Below are positions 19,012 through 28,255 of a stretch of 64,000 nucleotides of DNA, piece after piece. The stretch comes from Chitinophagales bacterium (GTDB taxonomy: Bacteria; Bacteroidota; Bacteroidia; Chitinophagales; Saprospiraceae): positions 1-64,000 of the forward strand of contig JAFLBO010000033.1 of assembly GCA_017303475.1 (NCBI GenBank), written 5' to 3'. The position numbers and the translations under genes are program-made. A model generated the notes under the pieces. It had not been told where the DNA came from, made no database searches, and saw nothing but the letters and a program-made list of their open reading frames with translations. Every line of letters starts with the position of its first letter. Position 1 is the first letter of the stretch.

Positions 19012-19099
19012 TCAAAAATGATTTTGGATAAACCATTGCCACCTAGCCCGGCTTGTGTAAATCTCTGTTATCAACTTACCTTGCCACAAACATTCAACA

Positions 19100-22006
19100 A
19101 TGAAAAACCACTTGACAGTACTGCTTCTGGCATTGTTTTGCCAAACAATTTCTGCGCAAACACTACTGCCTTTCCTTAGCCAAAATGGCAAATACGGATT
19201 TGCCGACGAAGCCGGGAAAATCGTATTTGCTCCCGAGTTTGAGGGCCAGGTAGAGCCATTCTGGCCTAATACCTTGGCCATAAACTGTAAAAAAAACGGC
19301 CAAACCATTCGCCTGTTTCGCTCTGGTCTTCAGCTTCCGAACCCGCATTTGATGATGGGGCGCGTTTTACCGGTACTTAACCATAACGAAAACAATGTTC
19401 GGCTGGATTCTTTTGGCCATATGGCAGCCGTAAGGGTGGAGCAAAAAATTCAGATCATAGACCTCCGCACCGGCGGAAAAATGGCCGAAACCTATCAGGA
19501 AGATTTTCTCAACCTGCCCAAATGGGCCAAAATGCGCGGAATATCTCAAGCTAATAGTCTGGAGCTGCGATTTCTGCACGGGATTTTACGCATTTACCGT
19601 GCCGATGGGCGCGTCAATTTCCTGGATGAAAACCTGCGCGAAATATTACCTAAAGACCTGGCTGCCGGAGCCGTTTTGGATGCGCAGCACCTCCTGTTCG
19701 CCGAAGACAAAGATCGCTTCGGAATAATGGACCGAAATGGGAAAACCCTCGTCGCGCCCGTTTTTAGAAGTCTGGAACCAAGCGGACATCCTGGCTATTT
19801 CATTGCCAATAAACAACGCGACGGCTCCATCGGTGAAAAATGGTTGTGCGGACTCGTGCGCGCCGACGGCAAAATGGTACTCGATACCATATACTCTGAC
19901 ATTGAAAAAGTAAGAGGCGCCGACTTGCTCATTGTTCGAAAAACGGGCAAAACAGGTCTTTTTGACTTTGAAGGACGGGAAATAGTGCCCATCGAAGCAG
20001 AATACGGCTATCAGCAAGGATTCGGGTTTTCCCTCTTTAAATGGCCAAACGGCCAGGGCGTTCAACTCATTGACCCACATGGCAAACGAGTCCTAGATGG
20101 AAATGCTGCTGAAATCACACCTTATCAAGTGTCGGATCATTTGTTTTTCAAGGTTAAAAAGGGAGGTTGGACCAGTATTTTGGATACATCACTGACGGTA
20201 GTGGCCCGGGATTCGGTGGAGAACCTGGATATTGTCGATACCGATCCGCTGCTGTTTATGTTGCGAAAAAACGGAAGACAAAGTCGCCTGGTCAGCATCC
20301 GCGACGCATCCGGGAAGACGCTGGTGGATGGGAAGTTTGACGGCGTTTGGACGGCCAACTGGCCTAATGGACTGCGCTTTATTTATTTGGATAAACTGAA
20401 AGGTATAGTGGATCAGCAATTCAACGAGATTTTGCCACCTGTCTATGAAGAAATTGCTCTGGAAGAAACCCGGCGGGACACCCTTATCTGGGCAAAGAAA
20501 AAAGGAGACGCGCTTTTTATGGCCTTTAGTGTACGTGGCCAAAGGCGCAACGACATAGACAATGCGCCGGAACCTCGTCGGGAATCGGCATATAGCGTTA
20601 TGGCCAAAATGCAGGAACTTCCGGGCGGTGGCAACATGGCCACCATGTTTGACGGAACCCAGCTGAAGTGGCCCGATTCCCTGCGAAACCAGCAAGTTTT
20701 GGCTTCCTTTCGTGGCCAAACAAGCGGGGCAATTGTAGTGGGGTTTGATGCCAAACGCATCACAACGGTGCTTGATCATCGGTTTCGCAAACTGTTGCCA
20801 GAGGGCTATGGTGTTCCTAAAAACATTGCAGGCGAGTCCGTTCTGGAACGTTTTCAGCAGTTTGGCCTCTTAACGGTCCAAAAATTACCCAAAGTCAAAC
20901 CCCGGGTCCAGCCAGCCCAAGTGCCCAAACTACCACCCATCAAACCCGCTACCGACGCACCCGTGGTCATTTCGGATGAGTCCATCGAGGAATACCCTAT
21001 TGAGTCGGATAGCCCCGGCTGGAACGATGTGTCAAAGGATCAAGAACCGATTTCCGGCGCTTCCTGCGGCGTACTTGATCTGGAAGGGAACTGGCTGCTG
21101 GAACCCAAAGCTGAGGTGGAGTATTTGGTTTTATCGCCATTTTTGGTGGCGGAATTTCCGGTTGGTGCTAAGTCTTCGAGCTACCAGTTTTTTGAAAAAG
21201 GATTGAAACTGCATCGGGTTCAACAGGCGGAAAAAGGCACTATTGCGGCGCATTGGCTGGGCCGCGACCGTTTTTCACGCGAAGAAGGCAACAACATGAA
21301 AATAGGCAGGATCCGTGCAGGCACTGCCAGGCAGGCCGAATATGCCTATTTTGACCAAAAAGGCAATCCATTGACTGATTGGATTTTTGAAAACGGGCCG
21401 GATCATTTGCGCTCCAAAAACCTGGTGCATATCTGGGAAAAAGGGAGCCTGAGTATCCGGCAAGCGGTCATTGATGCGCGTGGAAAACTCCTTTTTGAAT
21501 TGGGGAAATATATGACCGATGATCCGCCGCATGACAGAAACAGCGACTGGAATTTGAGCTATCTGGTGGTACACGAGCGCAAAGCCGAAGATAATCTTCC
21601 GGAAGGACTGATGGATTCTACCGGGAAGCTGGTTTTGCCGCTACAATATCAGGAGCTGCTGGTTTGGGAAAACGATCGTTTTTTGAGCGCCAAAACAGCG
21701 GCCGGAACATTGGTTTTGATGACCCTGGATGGCCGGCAAATCCACGAGTTCAAGGCCAGCAAATCGGGCCTTTTGATGCAGTACAACGGACGGGGGCCAA
21801 ACAACACCAACGCTGGCCCATTGGCTGTTTGGACCGAAAACGAAACCATATTGGTTGATGCCAACAACAACGTGCTGAGGCAATACAACCTGCCGTTTGG
21901 GCGGGTGTTTATGCCGGAAAAAATGGCGGATCGCTACGTGGTTTTGATTAAAAACAATCAGAAAGTATGGGCTGATTTTCGCTCGGGGAAGGTGTTTTGG
22001 GAGTAG
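19100..22006 (+). CDS. Large WG-repeat exported protein
   Basis: The 968-aa product has a signal peptide (residues 1-20, ending ISAQ) and many WG-type repeats. These are ~35-residue beta units of the form GLxDxxGKxxxPxxY, for example KYGFADEAGKIVFAPEFEG, RFGIMDRNGKTLVAPVF and GLFDFEGREIVPIEAEYG. WG repeats form beta-propeller-like or solenoid scaffolds of unclear function, common in secreted Bacteroidota proteins. A proline-rich linker sits near residues 595-620, splitting the repeats into two blocks. No sorting domain is visible at the C-terminus. It resembles the N-terminal half of the protein at 44656-46635. Confidence 0.8.
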   Translation: MKNHLTVLLLALFCQTISAQTLLPFLSQNGKYGFADEAGKIVFAPEFEGQVEPFWPNTLAINCKKNGQTIRLFRSGLQLPNPHLMMGRVLPVLNHNENNVRLDSFGHMAAVRVEQKIQIIDLRTGGKMAETYQEDFLNLPKWAKMRGISQANSLELRFLHGILRIYRADGRVNFLDENLREILPKDLAAGAVLDAQHLLFAEDKDRFGIMDRNGKTLVAPVFRSLEPSGHPGYFIANKQRDGSIGEKWLCGLVRADGKMVLDTIYSDIEKVRGADLLIVRKTGKTGLFDFEGREIVPIEAEYGYQQGFGFSLFKWPNGQGVQLIDPHGKRVLDGNAAEITPYQVSDHLFFKVKKGGWTSILDTSLTVVARDSVENLDIVDTDPLLFMLRKNGRQSRLVSIRDASGKTLVDGKFDGVWTANWPNGLRFIYLDKLKGIVDQQFNEILPPVYEEIALEETRRDTLIWAKKKGDALFMAFSVRGQRRNDIDNAPEPRRESAYSVMAKMQELPGGGNMATMFDGTQLKWPDSLRNQQVLASFRGQTSGAIVVGFDAKRITTVLDHRFRKLLPEGYGVPKNIAGESVLERFQQFGLLTVQKLPKVKPRVQPAQVPKLPPIKPATDAPVVISDESIEEYPIESDSPGWNDVSKDQEPISGASCGVLDLEGNWLLEPKAEVEYLVLSPFLVAEFPVGAKSSSYQFFEKGLKLHRVQQAEKGTIAAHWLGRDRFSREEGNNMKIGRIRAGTARQAEYAYFDQKGNPLTDWIFENGPDHLRSKNLVHIWEKGSLSIRQAVIDARGKLLFELGKYMTDDPPHDRNSDWNLSYLVVHERKAEDNLPEGLMDSTGKLVLPLQYQELLVWENDRFLSAKTAAGTLVLMTLDGRQIHEFKASKSGLLMQYNGRGPNNTNAGPLAVWTENETILVDANNNVLRQYNLPFGRVFMPEKMADRYVVLIKNNQKVWADFRSGKVFWE

Positions 22007-22379
22007 GCCGTAAAACTATACTATGTGCGTGTAGCGCGCAATGGGCGGGCCAGCTTCTTGTCAGTCACAGGCTGTATGTGGCGCCGTTTGATTTGGATTG
22101 AATGTTAGTGAAGGCCATCTCAAAGCTGGTCAACGATCAGAAAAAGCGCCTGGAAAGATGAAGATCTTGGTCACATATTGCTGACACACTTTTTGGATAC
22201 TATCTTTTTTTATTTCAGCTAGCGTGTGGCTCGCTTGCATACTTGCACCTGTTGAGCATCGTGCGTTGGGTTTGGGCGCAAGTTGGCAGCAACACGTTGT
22301 TCTCCGCAGAATTCTTCTTTTCTTTATATTTAATTGATTATCAATATTTTATTTTTAACCCCTCAGTATTTTCTTTCTT
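22007..22379. other. Intergenic region without a visible gene
   Basis: The first ~190 bases have no open frame of coding appearance. From about 22240 the sequence includes the left inverted-repeat flank (22281-22308) of the AT-rich gene that follows. The last ~70 bases are AT-rich like that gene. Confidence 0.5.
22281..22308. repeat. Left flanking inverted repeat of the AT-rich gene
   Basis: The sequence AGTTGGCAGCAACACGTTG... ending TTCTCCGCA is an imperfect inverted match to 23353-23380. The two flank the low-GC gene at 22380-23312. The neighbouring GTTGGGT (22264-22270) resembles the core of an integron recombination site, but the typical full structure is not proven. Confidence 0.5.
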
Positions 22380-23312
22380 TTAGCGATTTATATATTCAAA
22401 TTTAACAAATTTTTTATAGTCGCTCTTGCTAACATGATACGTAATTAATTCAATGAGTCCAAATTTATTATAGTCATATGTGATCAAACTATTTCCCCCT
22501 ACATCTCCATACTCCCCAAAGTCTGATATATTTTCATCTCCAATAACCTGAACTTTTATTCTTTGCCCTCTATTGTTTTTGTGGGTTATTACACTTCTTA
22601 ATGTATCTCCTTTAATATCTATCAAATGACTTGTTATCAGGTTTTTTGATTTTATGCTTACAATCTTGGACTTTAATTCCCCTTTTCTGTAATTTTCAAT
22701 GATTGTTTGATTTTTGATATATTTATATTTTTTAATATCATGATTCCAATTTGGTGGATTTTGATTATCCGAAAATGAATTTGAATTGGGTCGAAAATAT
22801 ACTTTTGCTGTTAAACTATCAAGTTGGTAACTCAGATTTTCTTCTTTTATTAATCTTGATTTACTATCATATTTGTAAAATTTCTGAATTCTTAAAATTG
22901 CACTATTTGCATCATACCATGTATTATCTATGCTTTTTACTAAACCATTTGGCAAATATTTATAGTCAATCGTCCAAATGACTTTTGATGTATCTAATTG
23001 TTCGTTTGTCCAAAGGCTATAATTGTCTTCTCTTATTAACTGCCCTTTTTTATCGAACTTAAAGTAATATCTACCTTGCAAAGTATCTTTATAATAACAA
23101 ACTGTCTTGTAATTCCTGTTTTTGTCGTCGAAATAATGAAAGTCCTCTGTTCTGTAATCGCTTAAATTGTATGTGCTTGTTACTTTTATAATTTTAATAC
23201 CTTTTTCCCCCTTTAAATAGGCAAGGTTGGGGTTATATAAATTCTCATCGTTTTGTGCTTGTAATCTGATGGTGTGCGAAAATACAAGCAAAATGCACAA
23301 AAATTTCTTCAT
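22380..23312 (-). CDS. AT-rich exported protein with YD-like repeats
   Basis: The 310-aa product has a signal peptide (MKKFLCILLVFSHTIRLQAQ) and repeated tyrosine/aspartate-rich strands (FYKYDSKSRLIKEE, YDYNKFGLIELITY). These resemble YD/RHS-type beta units common in small secreted Bacteroidota proteins. GC content is visibly much lower than in neighbouring genes, and the gene is bracketed by GC-rich inverted repeats. Both facts suggest recent acquisition as a single-gene cassette. Function is not known. Confidence 0.65.
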   Translation of the reverse strand: MKKFLCILLVFSHTIRLQAQNDENLYNPNLAYLKGEKGIKIIKVTSTYNLSDYRTEDFHYFDDKNRNYKTVCYYKDTLQGRYYFKFDKKGQLIREDNYSLWTNEQLDTSKVIWTIDYKYLPNGLVKSIDNTWYDANSAILRIQKFYKYDSKSRLIKEENLSYQLDSLTAKVYFRPNSNSFSDNQNPPNWNHDIKKYKYIKNQTIIENYRKGELKSKIVSIKSKNLITSHLIDIKGDTLRSVITHKNNRGQRIKVQVIGDENISDFGEYGDVGGNSLITYDYNKFGLIELITYHVSKSDYKKFVKFEYINR

Positions 23313-23352
23313 TTTCCTACGATTTTAGTGTCATTTCGGATTTTTTCTTTTT

Positions 23353-23404
23353 TGCGGAGAACGTGAGCCTCCCTGCCAACCGCCGCGTTTAGCGAGCGGT
23401 TGGC
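23353..23404. repeat. Right flanking inverted repeat with hairpin
   Basis: Positions 23353-23380 read TGCGGAGAACGTGAGCCTCC and on to CTGCCAAC, the inverted partner of 22281-22308. Positions 23374-23404 add a hairpin, GCCAACCGC with GCGGTTGGC around a 13-base loop. Confidence 0.55.
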
Positions 23405-23433
23405 AGCCACGCAGAGTTGGCGCCATTATATAT

Positions 23434-23874
23434 TTATATTACACGTCTGAGTTCTAACACCTCTTGGGTTGTTATGAAGTTGGTGAAACCTTTTTGGGTC
23501 AATCCACCAACGAGCAGTTTATCTCCAGTCCAAAGTTTGATGTCAAGGAAGAGACTGAGCGCAACATGAGAGATGTCATCCATATCTACGTCCCGAACAA
23601 AATCAGCGGCTTTTTGCCAAAATTCAAAAGGGATTGTACTTTCCGAAAAGAAGTCAAGCTGTTTGTAAACTAGAAATTCTACCTCGTCATATTCGTGCTC
23701 ATTGTAACCTGCGATCTTGATGATCTTATCTTTATGGTCGTTGATCTCTTGTCTTAAATATTCACAGCCGTAAAAGGTGAACGTATCTTGAGAGTTCAAG
23801 ATGATGTCGCCAATGCTACTTTCAGGATTGAGCATGGCACTAAAGACAATGTTGCTGTCCACTACAAGTTTCAT
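23434..23874 (-). CDS. PIN-domain toxin of a type II toxin-antitoxin pair
   Basis: The 146-aa product (start at 23874) is a PIN-domain ribonuclease-like protein. An N-terminal VVDSNIVFSAML supplies the first acidic residue, DMDDISHVALS the middle acidic pair, and LWTGDK the last. PIN toxins (VapC-like) cleave RNA using a metal ion held by these acids. Its ATG overlaps the TGA of the upstream antitoxin gene (ATGA), the usual coupling for such pairs. The longer frame beginning at 23910 adds residues that lie inside the antitoxin gene. Confidence 0.85.
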   Translation of the reverse strand: MKLVVDSNIVFSAMLNPESSIGDIILNSQDTFTFYGCEYLRQEINDHKDKIIKIAGYNEHEYDEVEFLVYKQLDFFSESTIPFEFWQKAADFVRDVDMDDISHVALSLFLDIKLWTGDKLLVGGLTQKGFTNFITTQEVLELRRVI

Positions 23875-24080
23875 TCTCCAGGCAGGAAACGATGTTTGTT
23901 CTTCTCCCACCAGCCTTTGTTGACTTCTCTGGCAAGTTTGTCAACATCTTCTTGGGTCGCCTTGCTCTTGGCAACAATTTCTTTGTAGCGGAGGTAATTC
24001 AAAAAACGCTGAATCTCCTCGATGTTAATATTCGTTGGCAGTTTCACGATGATTGCATCTGCCGTGCGTTCGATAGTCAT
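23871..24080 (-). CDS. Antitoxin partner of the PIN toxin
   Basis: The small 69-aa protein (MTIERTADAIIVKLPTNINI at its start) has a short beta N-terminus followed by helices rich in Lys/Glu (IVAKSKATQEDVDKLAREV), the typical shape of a DNA-binding antitoxin with a toxin-wrapping tail. The exact antitoxin family is not recognised. It is encoded directly upstream of, and overlapping by four bases with, the PIN gene. It is therefore expected to neutralise the toxin and repress the operon. Confidence 0.75.
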   Translation of the reverse strand: MTIERTADAIIVKLPTNINIEEIQRFLNYLRYKEIVAKSKATQEDVDKLAREVNKGWWEKNKHRFLPGE

Positions 24081-24313
24081 GATAAATAGTCTTGTTAGAC
24101 CCCAAAGATATTGGCAAATTGGTAATTATCCAAGTCTGTAGGGGGATTTGAGTGCGAATGCCCGAAGCGATCCACCGCCAAGATTGTCTATTGTTTCCCC
24201 CCCAACCCCAACCCCCTTTCGTCCATAAATCCCCAAAACCCGTCGAAAAGCCCCATCCCGGAAGTGCTGAAACCCATCTTTTCGACATGTTTTTTAACCA
24301 AGCGCAGCAAAAC

Positions 24314-24949
24314 ATGACAGCCTTATTCACAACCACGCCTCAAACTGTACCCGCCAAACCGCCCCGGCGCAGCAAAGCCGAGCAGGTGCTGATTGATTAT
24401 GTAGCGCAGTTTGCGCCACTGAGCGAGCAGGAAATCGAGCAGATTTTTCAATTCATCAAAATCCGCTCGCATAAAAAAGGTAAGGTCCTGCTACGTGAAG
24501 GACAAAGGTGCAATGTGTGCTATTTCGTGCTGCAAGGTTGTGTGCGACAATATTACCTGACAGACGGCAATGAAAAAACAACCAATTTTTTTACTGAAGG
24601 CATGCCCGTTGCTTCCACTTTGGTATTTGAAAACAAACCCTCTAAATGCTATTTAGTGTGCAACGAAGACTGCATCCTGGTGGAAGGCCGACCCGAAGAC
24701 GAGCAGTTTTTTACGCAGATGATGCCACGCATGGAAACGCTCAACCGCATGGGTGTTGAGTTCGAACTTAAAAAAAGCCAGGAATCTTTTGCCGAATTTA
24801 TCATGTCCAGCCCCGAAGAACGCTACCTGAATTTGCTCAATACCCGACCGGAGCTGCTCGACCGGGTACCACAATACCAGCTGGCCAGCTACTTAGGCGT
24901 CACGCCGGAGTCCTTGAGCCGTATCCGCAAGCGGATCATGGAGCGTTAG
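24314..24949 (+). CDS. Crp/Fnr-family transcriptional regulator
   Basis: The 211-aa product (start chosen at 24314; longer frames go back to 24152 without added domains) has a cyclic-nucleotide-binding-like beta barrel at about 35-145 (SHKKGKVLLREGQRCNVCYF, FVLQGCVRQYYLTDG). The C-terminal helix-turn-helix is short (QLASYLGVTPESLSRIRKRI). Many Bacteroidota paralogues of this length have lost obvious cAMP-binding residues, so the ligand is unclear. It is followed directly by the second copy of the 240-bp inverted repeat. Confidence 0.85.
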   Translation: MTALFTTTPQTVPAKPPRRSKAEQVLIDYVAQFAPLSEQEIEQIFQFIKIRSHKKGKVLLREGQRCNVCYFVLQGCVRQYYLTDGNEKTTNFFTEGMPVASTLVFENKPSKCYLVCNEDCILVEGRPEDEQFFTQMMPRMETLNRMGVEFELKKSQESFAEFIMSSPEERYLNLLNTRPELLDRVPQYQLASYLGVTPESLSRIRKRIMER

Positions 24950-24972
24950 GGAATTAGGCTTGGTTACGTGAC

Positions 24973-25220
24973 CATCCCCTGCTCTGGCCCCCGCCGTCTG
25001 CGAGGCAAGCCCGACCGAAGGGGATGGTCCCGACGTAAGGAGGGAGCGCCTTCTTTTTAACCGGCGGTACAGCACGATGATGCTAAAAAACGACGGTCTG
25101 CGGTTAAAAAGCAGCGCAATCCCCGCAGGTCGTTGGCTTTGCCGGGAAGACTGCCTTTTTTCTTTTGGTTACTTTTCTTTTTGGGCAAGCAAAAAGAAAA
25201 GTAACAATGCCAGACTATTG
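24973..25220 (-). repeat. Long dispersed repeat, copy B (inverted)
   Basis: This segment is the reverse complement of positions 9-250 over nearly its whole length, including the internal 17-base hairpin. It lies between the Crp/Fnr regulator and the TonB-dependent receptor and contains no plausible gene. Confidence 0.85.
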
Positions 25221-25525
25221 AGCCAATGCCAAACTACCCGGCATGATTATAATTACGGCGGAGCGAGTGGTCATACATAAGCAGCCAAAAATTACAGTTA
25301 AACCACTCATTCCACCGAATGCTTTGTCCAAAATCATTTTTGATTATCGGGCTTGTGTAGGCCCCGATTCTCGGGGTGACAACTCACGTTTTTTTACGGC
25401 GGAGCAAGATTTTCAGCAAAACTGCGCTCCATCTAATCCCCCCCCAAGCATTTCTTACCTTAAGTCAATGAACGCCCGCCCTACCCTACCTGACTTTTGC
25501 TTCAAATTTTCAAACGCAAGAATTT
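25221..25525. other. Intergenic region with a small repeat hairpin
   Basis: No gene is visible. Positions 25328-25395 hold a repeat shared in part with 9748-9795, 19012-19030 and 46772-46815. It contains the perfect hairpin CCCCGATTCTCGGGG (25362-25376) and GGCTTGTGTAG. A GACTTTTG box (25492-25499), one base from the Bacteroidota -7 consensus, is close to the receptor start at 25526. Confidence 0.5.
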
Positions 25526-27964
25526 ATGAAGCAAAAACTCAGCCTGGCAATACTATTCATTGCCATTTTCACGGGCCAAATATCCGGTCAGACCCTCACC
25601 CAAACCATGCGCGGCGTAGTCCTTGACGCCGACAACCAACAACCACTCATTGGCGCAAAGCTTATCCTGAATGTGGAACCTCAAAAAGGCGCCATGACAG
25701 ATGCTGAAGGACTTTTCAGAATAGAAAAAGTGCCCATCGGGAGGGTTTCTTTGCAGGTTACCTACCTCGGATACGAACCTTTGGTGGTGCAAAATCTGGT
25801 GGTCAACTCCGGCAAAGAGGTGGTTTTAACCCTGGAAATGCGGGAATCCACCGCAAAACTGCAGGAAATTACCATCACCGCTACACAAAACAAGGGGGAG
25901 GCCGTCAATGAAATGGCCCTGATTTCCACCCGCTCCATTTCTCCCGAAGAAACCAACCGATACGCCGGCGGATTCAACGACCCCTCGCGTATTCTCTCCA
26001 ATTTCGCCGGAATTACGAGTACCCAAGACGGCGCTAACGACATCATCGTGCGCGGCAACTCGCCCAAATACGTGCAGTGGCGACTAGAAGGCGAACAAAT
26101 TACCAATCCCAATCATTTTGGCGACCAAAGTGCCGTGGGCGGGTCTGTGAGTATCCTGAACAATAACCTGCTGGCAGCCTCCGATTTTCACACGGGCGCT
26201 TTCGCTCCGGAATTTGGCGATGCGCTCTCGGGCGTGTACGATGTGCGCCTGCGCGCTGGCAACAACGAAAAAACCGAATTTGTATTCGGATTGGGCTTGC
26301 TGGGCACTGAAATGACCGTGGAAGGCCCTTTCAAAAAGGGCTATGGCGGTTCGTTTTTGCTCAATTACCGTTATTCTACGGTGGGTTTGGTTTCCGACCT
26401 TGGCCTGGTTGACGTCGTAAACGGCGTTTTGAATTTCCAGGACGCAACGTTTAAAATCGTATTACCGACCAAAAAAGCCGGTCTTTTTTCGGTGTACGGT
26501 TTGGGAGGTAAAAGCAGTTTCCAATTTGAGGATGTAACGCCCGCCATTTGGATTACACCCGGCAACAATACCACCCAATCCGAAACGCGCAATGATTTTG
26601 ACAAAAAATCTCATCTGTTCAACGGTGGCATCAAACACAGCATCGCGATCGGGTCAAAAGGTCTGCTCCAGACTGGTTTGTCTTACTCCAGTGAGGGCAT
26701 TGAAGATGATATTTTTGAGGCTGGTGTGGTGCGGTTTTACGACGATGAAGGGGAACTGATCCGGGATTCGGTTATCAGTAAGAGTCAAACCTTTCAGGGT
26801 CGGTTGCGCAAGCCGGCATACCGGGGCTCGTTGACATACCAACACAAGTTTAATGCCCGGAGCAAGGTCCAAATTGGCTCCAAATACACACTTTTTGACG
26901 CCAAATTTGAGCAAAACCGGTTTTCAGACGCAGGTTCCCAAAAAGTGGCTTTGCTTGATTTTCATGAAAACATTAGCACTGTCCGGAATTTTATCAGTTG
27001 GAAATATAGGGCTGCGGAAAGGCTGGTTTTGGTGGCCGGGCTGCACAATATGAACGTGTTGCTAAATGAAAAAAGCACCCTCGAGCCACGCCTGGCCCTG
27101 GAATGGCGAACCACAGGTAATTGCAAGATCAATATCGGGTACGGCAGGCACTCCAATATGGAAAGTATCCACCATTATTTTGCCAAAGTGAAGCAGCCAG
27201 ACGGCAGCGTAAATGAGCCAAACCGCGACCTGGACTTGTTGAAAGCCGACCATTTTGTGCTCGGTTTTGAGCGCCGTTTGGGCAAAAACATGCGGGCAAA
27301 AGTGGAGTTTTACTACCAGCATCTGTTTGATTTGCCGGTAGAAAACCTGGATACGAGCTATTTTGCCACCATCGTGGAAGGTCTGGACTTCCGGTATGTG
27401 GATCTGGTGAATGCCGGTAAAGGCAAAAACTATGGCGTGGAAATCACCTTGGAAAAATTCTTCAGTCGCAACTACTATTTTCTCTTAAACGGCTCCATCT
27501 ACCGCTCCAAATACACTCCACTGGATGGCATTGAGCGCAACACGCCTTTTGCGGGTGATTATCTGGTTAATGTTCTGGCGGGAAAAGAGTTTCCCCGATT
27601 GGGCAAACGCAAGAATCAAACCTTTGCCCTGAACACCAGAATGTTTTTTGGCGGCGGCCGCAAAATCATACCCCTGCTGCGCGATGCAAGCGGCAATCTG
27701 GCCGTAGATGTGGCCAAAAATCAGGTTTGGGATTATTCACGGGCATTTGAAACCAGTCTGGATGATCCGTATCAGATTCAGGTTTCCATGAGTTATAAAT
27801 GGAATAAACGCCGGGCCACACACGAACTTTTCCTGAATCTGGATAACATCACCAATAATAAAGGCCGGATCATGGAGTTTTACGACGAGACCGAGCCCGG
27901 CAAAGTGGGCCACATGACCCAATTCGGGTTTTTCCCCAACCTGATGTATAGGGTGTATTTTTAA
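25526..27964 (+). CDS. TonB-dependent outer-membrane receptor
   Basis: The 812-aa protein has a signal peptide (residues 1-22), a CarboxypepD_reg-like domain (about 23-110, with GAKLILNVEPQKGAMTDAEG), and a plug domain around 115-235. The rest has the alternating beta-strand pattern of a 22-strand barrel, ending in an aromatic residue (YRVYF). Such receptors import nutrients or metals using energy from the inner-membrane TonB complex. No SusD-like lipoprotein gene is adjacent, so it is not an obvious polysaccharide-utilisation SusC. The substrate is unknown. Confidence 0.9.
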   Translation: MKQKLSLAILFIAIFTGQISGQTLTQTMRGVVLDADNQQPLIGAKLILNVEPQKGAMTDAEGLFRIEKVPIGRVSLQVTYLGYEPLVVQNLVVNSGKEVVLTLEMRESTAKLQEITITATQNKGEAVNEMALISTRSISPEETNRYAGGFNDPSRILSNFAGITSTQDGANDIIVRGNSPKYVQWRLEGEQITNPNHFGDQSAVGGSVSILNNNLLAASDFHTGAFAPEFGDALSGVYDVRLRAGNNEKTEFVFGLGLLGTEMTVEGPFKKGYGGSFLLNYRYSTVGLVSDLGLVDVVNGVLNFQDATFKIVLPTKKAGLFSVYGLGGKSSFQFEDVTPAIWITPGNNTTQSETRNDFDKKSHLFNGGIKHSIAIGSKGLLQTGLSYSSEGIEDDIFEAGVVRFYDDEGELIRDSVISKSQTFQGRLRKPAYRGSLTYQHKFNARSKVQIGSKYTLFDAKFEQNRFSDAGSQKVALLDFHENISTVRNFISWKYRAAERLVLVAGLHNMNVLLNEKSTLEPRLALEWRTTGNCKINIGYGRHSNMESIHHYFAKVKQPDGSVNEPNRDLDLLKADHFVLGFERRLGKNMRAKVEFYYQHLFDLPVENLDTSYFATIVEGLDFRYVDLVNAGKGKNYGVEITLEKFFSRNYYFLLNGSIYRSKYTPLDGIERNTPFAGDYLVNVLAGKEFPRLGKRKNQTFALNTRMFFGGGRKIIPLLRDASGNLAVDVAKNQVWDYSRAFETSLDDPYQIQVSMSYKWNKRRATHELFLNLDNITNNKGRIMEFYDETEPGKVGHMTQFGFFPNLMYRVYF

Positions 27965-28070
27965 GATGGGGGAAACGAGGGGGCTTGAAAATCATTTGAG
28001 GTCATTTTATCAACGTGGGTTATCAGCCAAAGAGCTGGCCAAACCACGATATAATGCCCAGCCGAACGTC

Positions 28071-28152
28071 TCTGCGAAAATCTGCGGAAAACCTCTCGCG
28101 CGCTGGGTTTCCCGCAGATTTTCGCAGATTTCACCCGCAGATTTTCGCAGAA
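28071..28152. repeat. Clustered CTGCGAAAATCTGCGG palindromes
   Basis: The motif TCTGCGAAAATCTGCGG at 28070-28087 is followed by inverted units CCCGCAGATTTTCGCAGA (28112-28129) and again (28135-28152). These can pair into alternative hairpins. They lie ~100 bases before the helicase start, in a stretch with no gene. Confidence 0.7.
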
Positions 28153-28255
28153 AGCGTGCGGCTTGATGGCTCACGGTGATGCTGACCCCAAGCCCACGCA
28201 CCACTTGAAAATTGGGCATTGGATATTGGATATTTCTCCGATCTTCGTCCACCGT

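Noticed and set aside
22264..23424. A complete integron
   Set aside because: No tyrosine recombinase gene is in the window and only one gene has these flanks; only a cassette-like arrangement is claimed.
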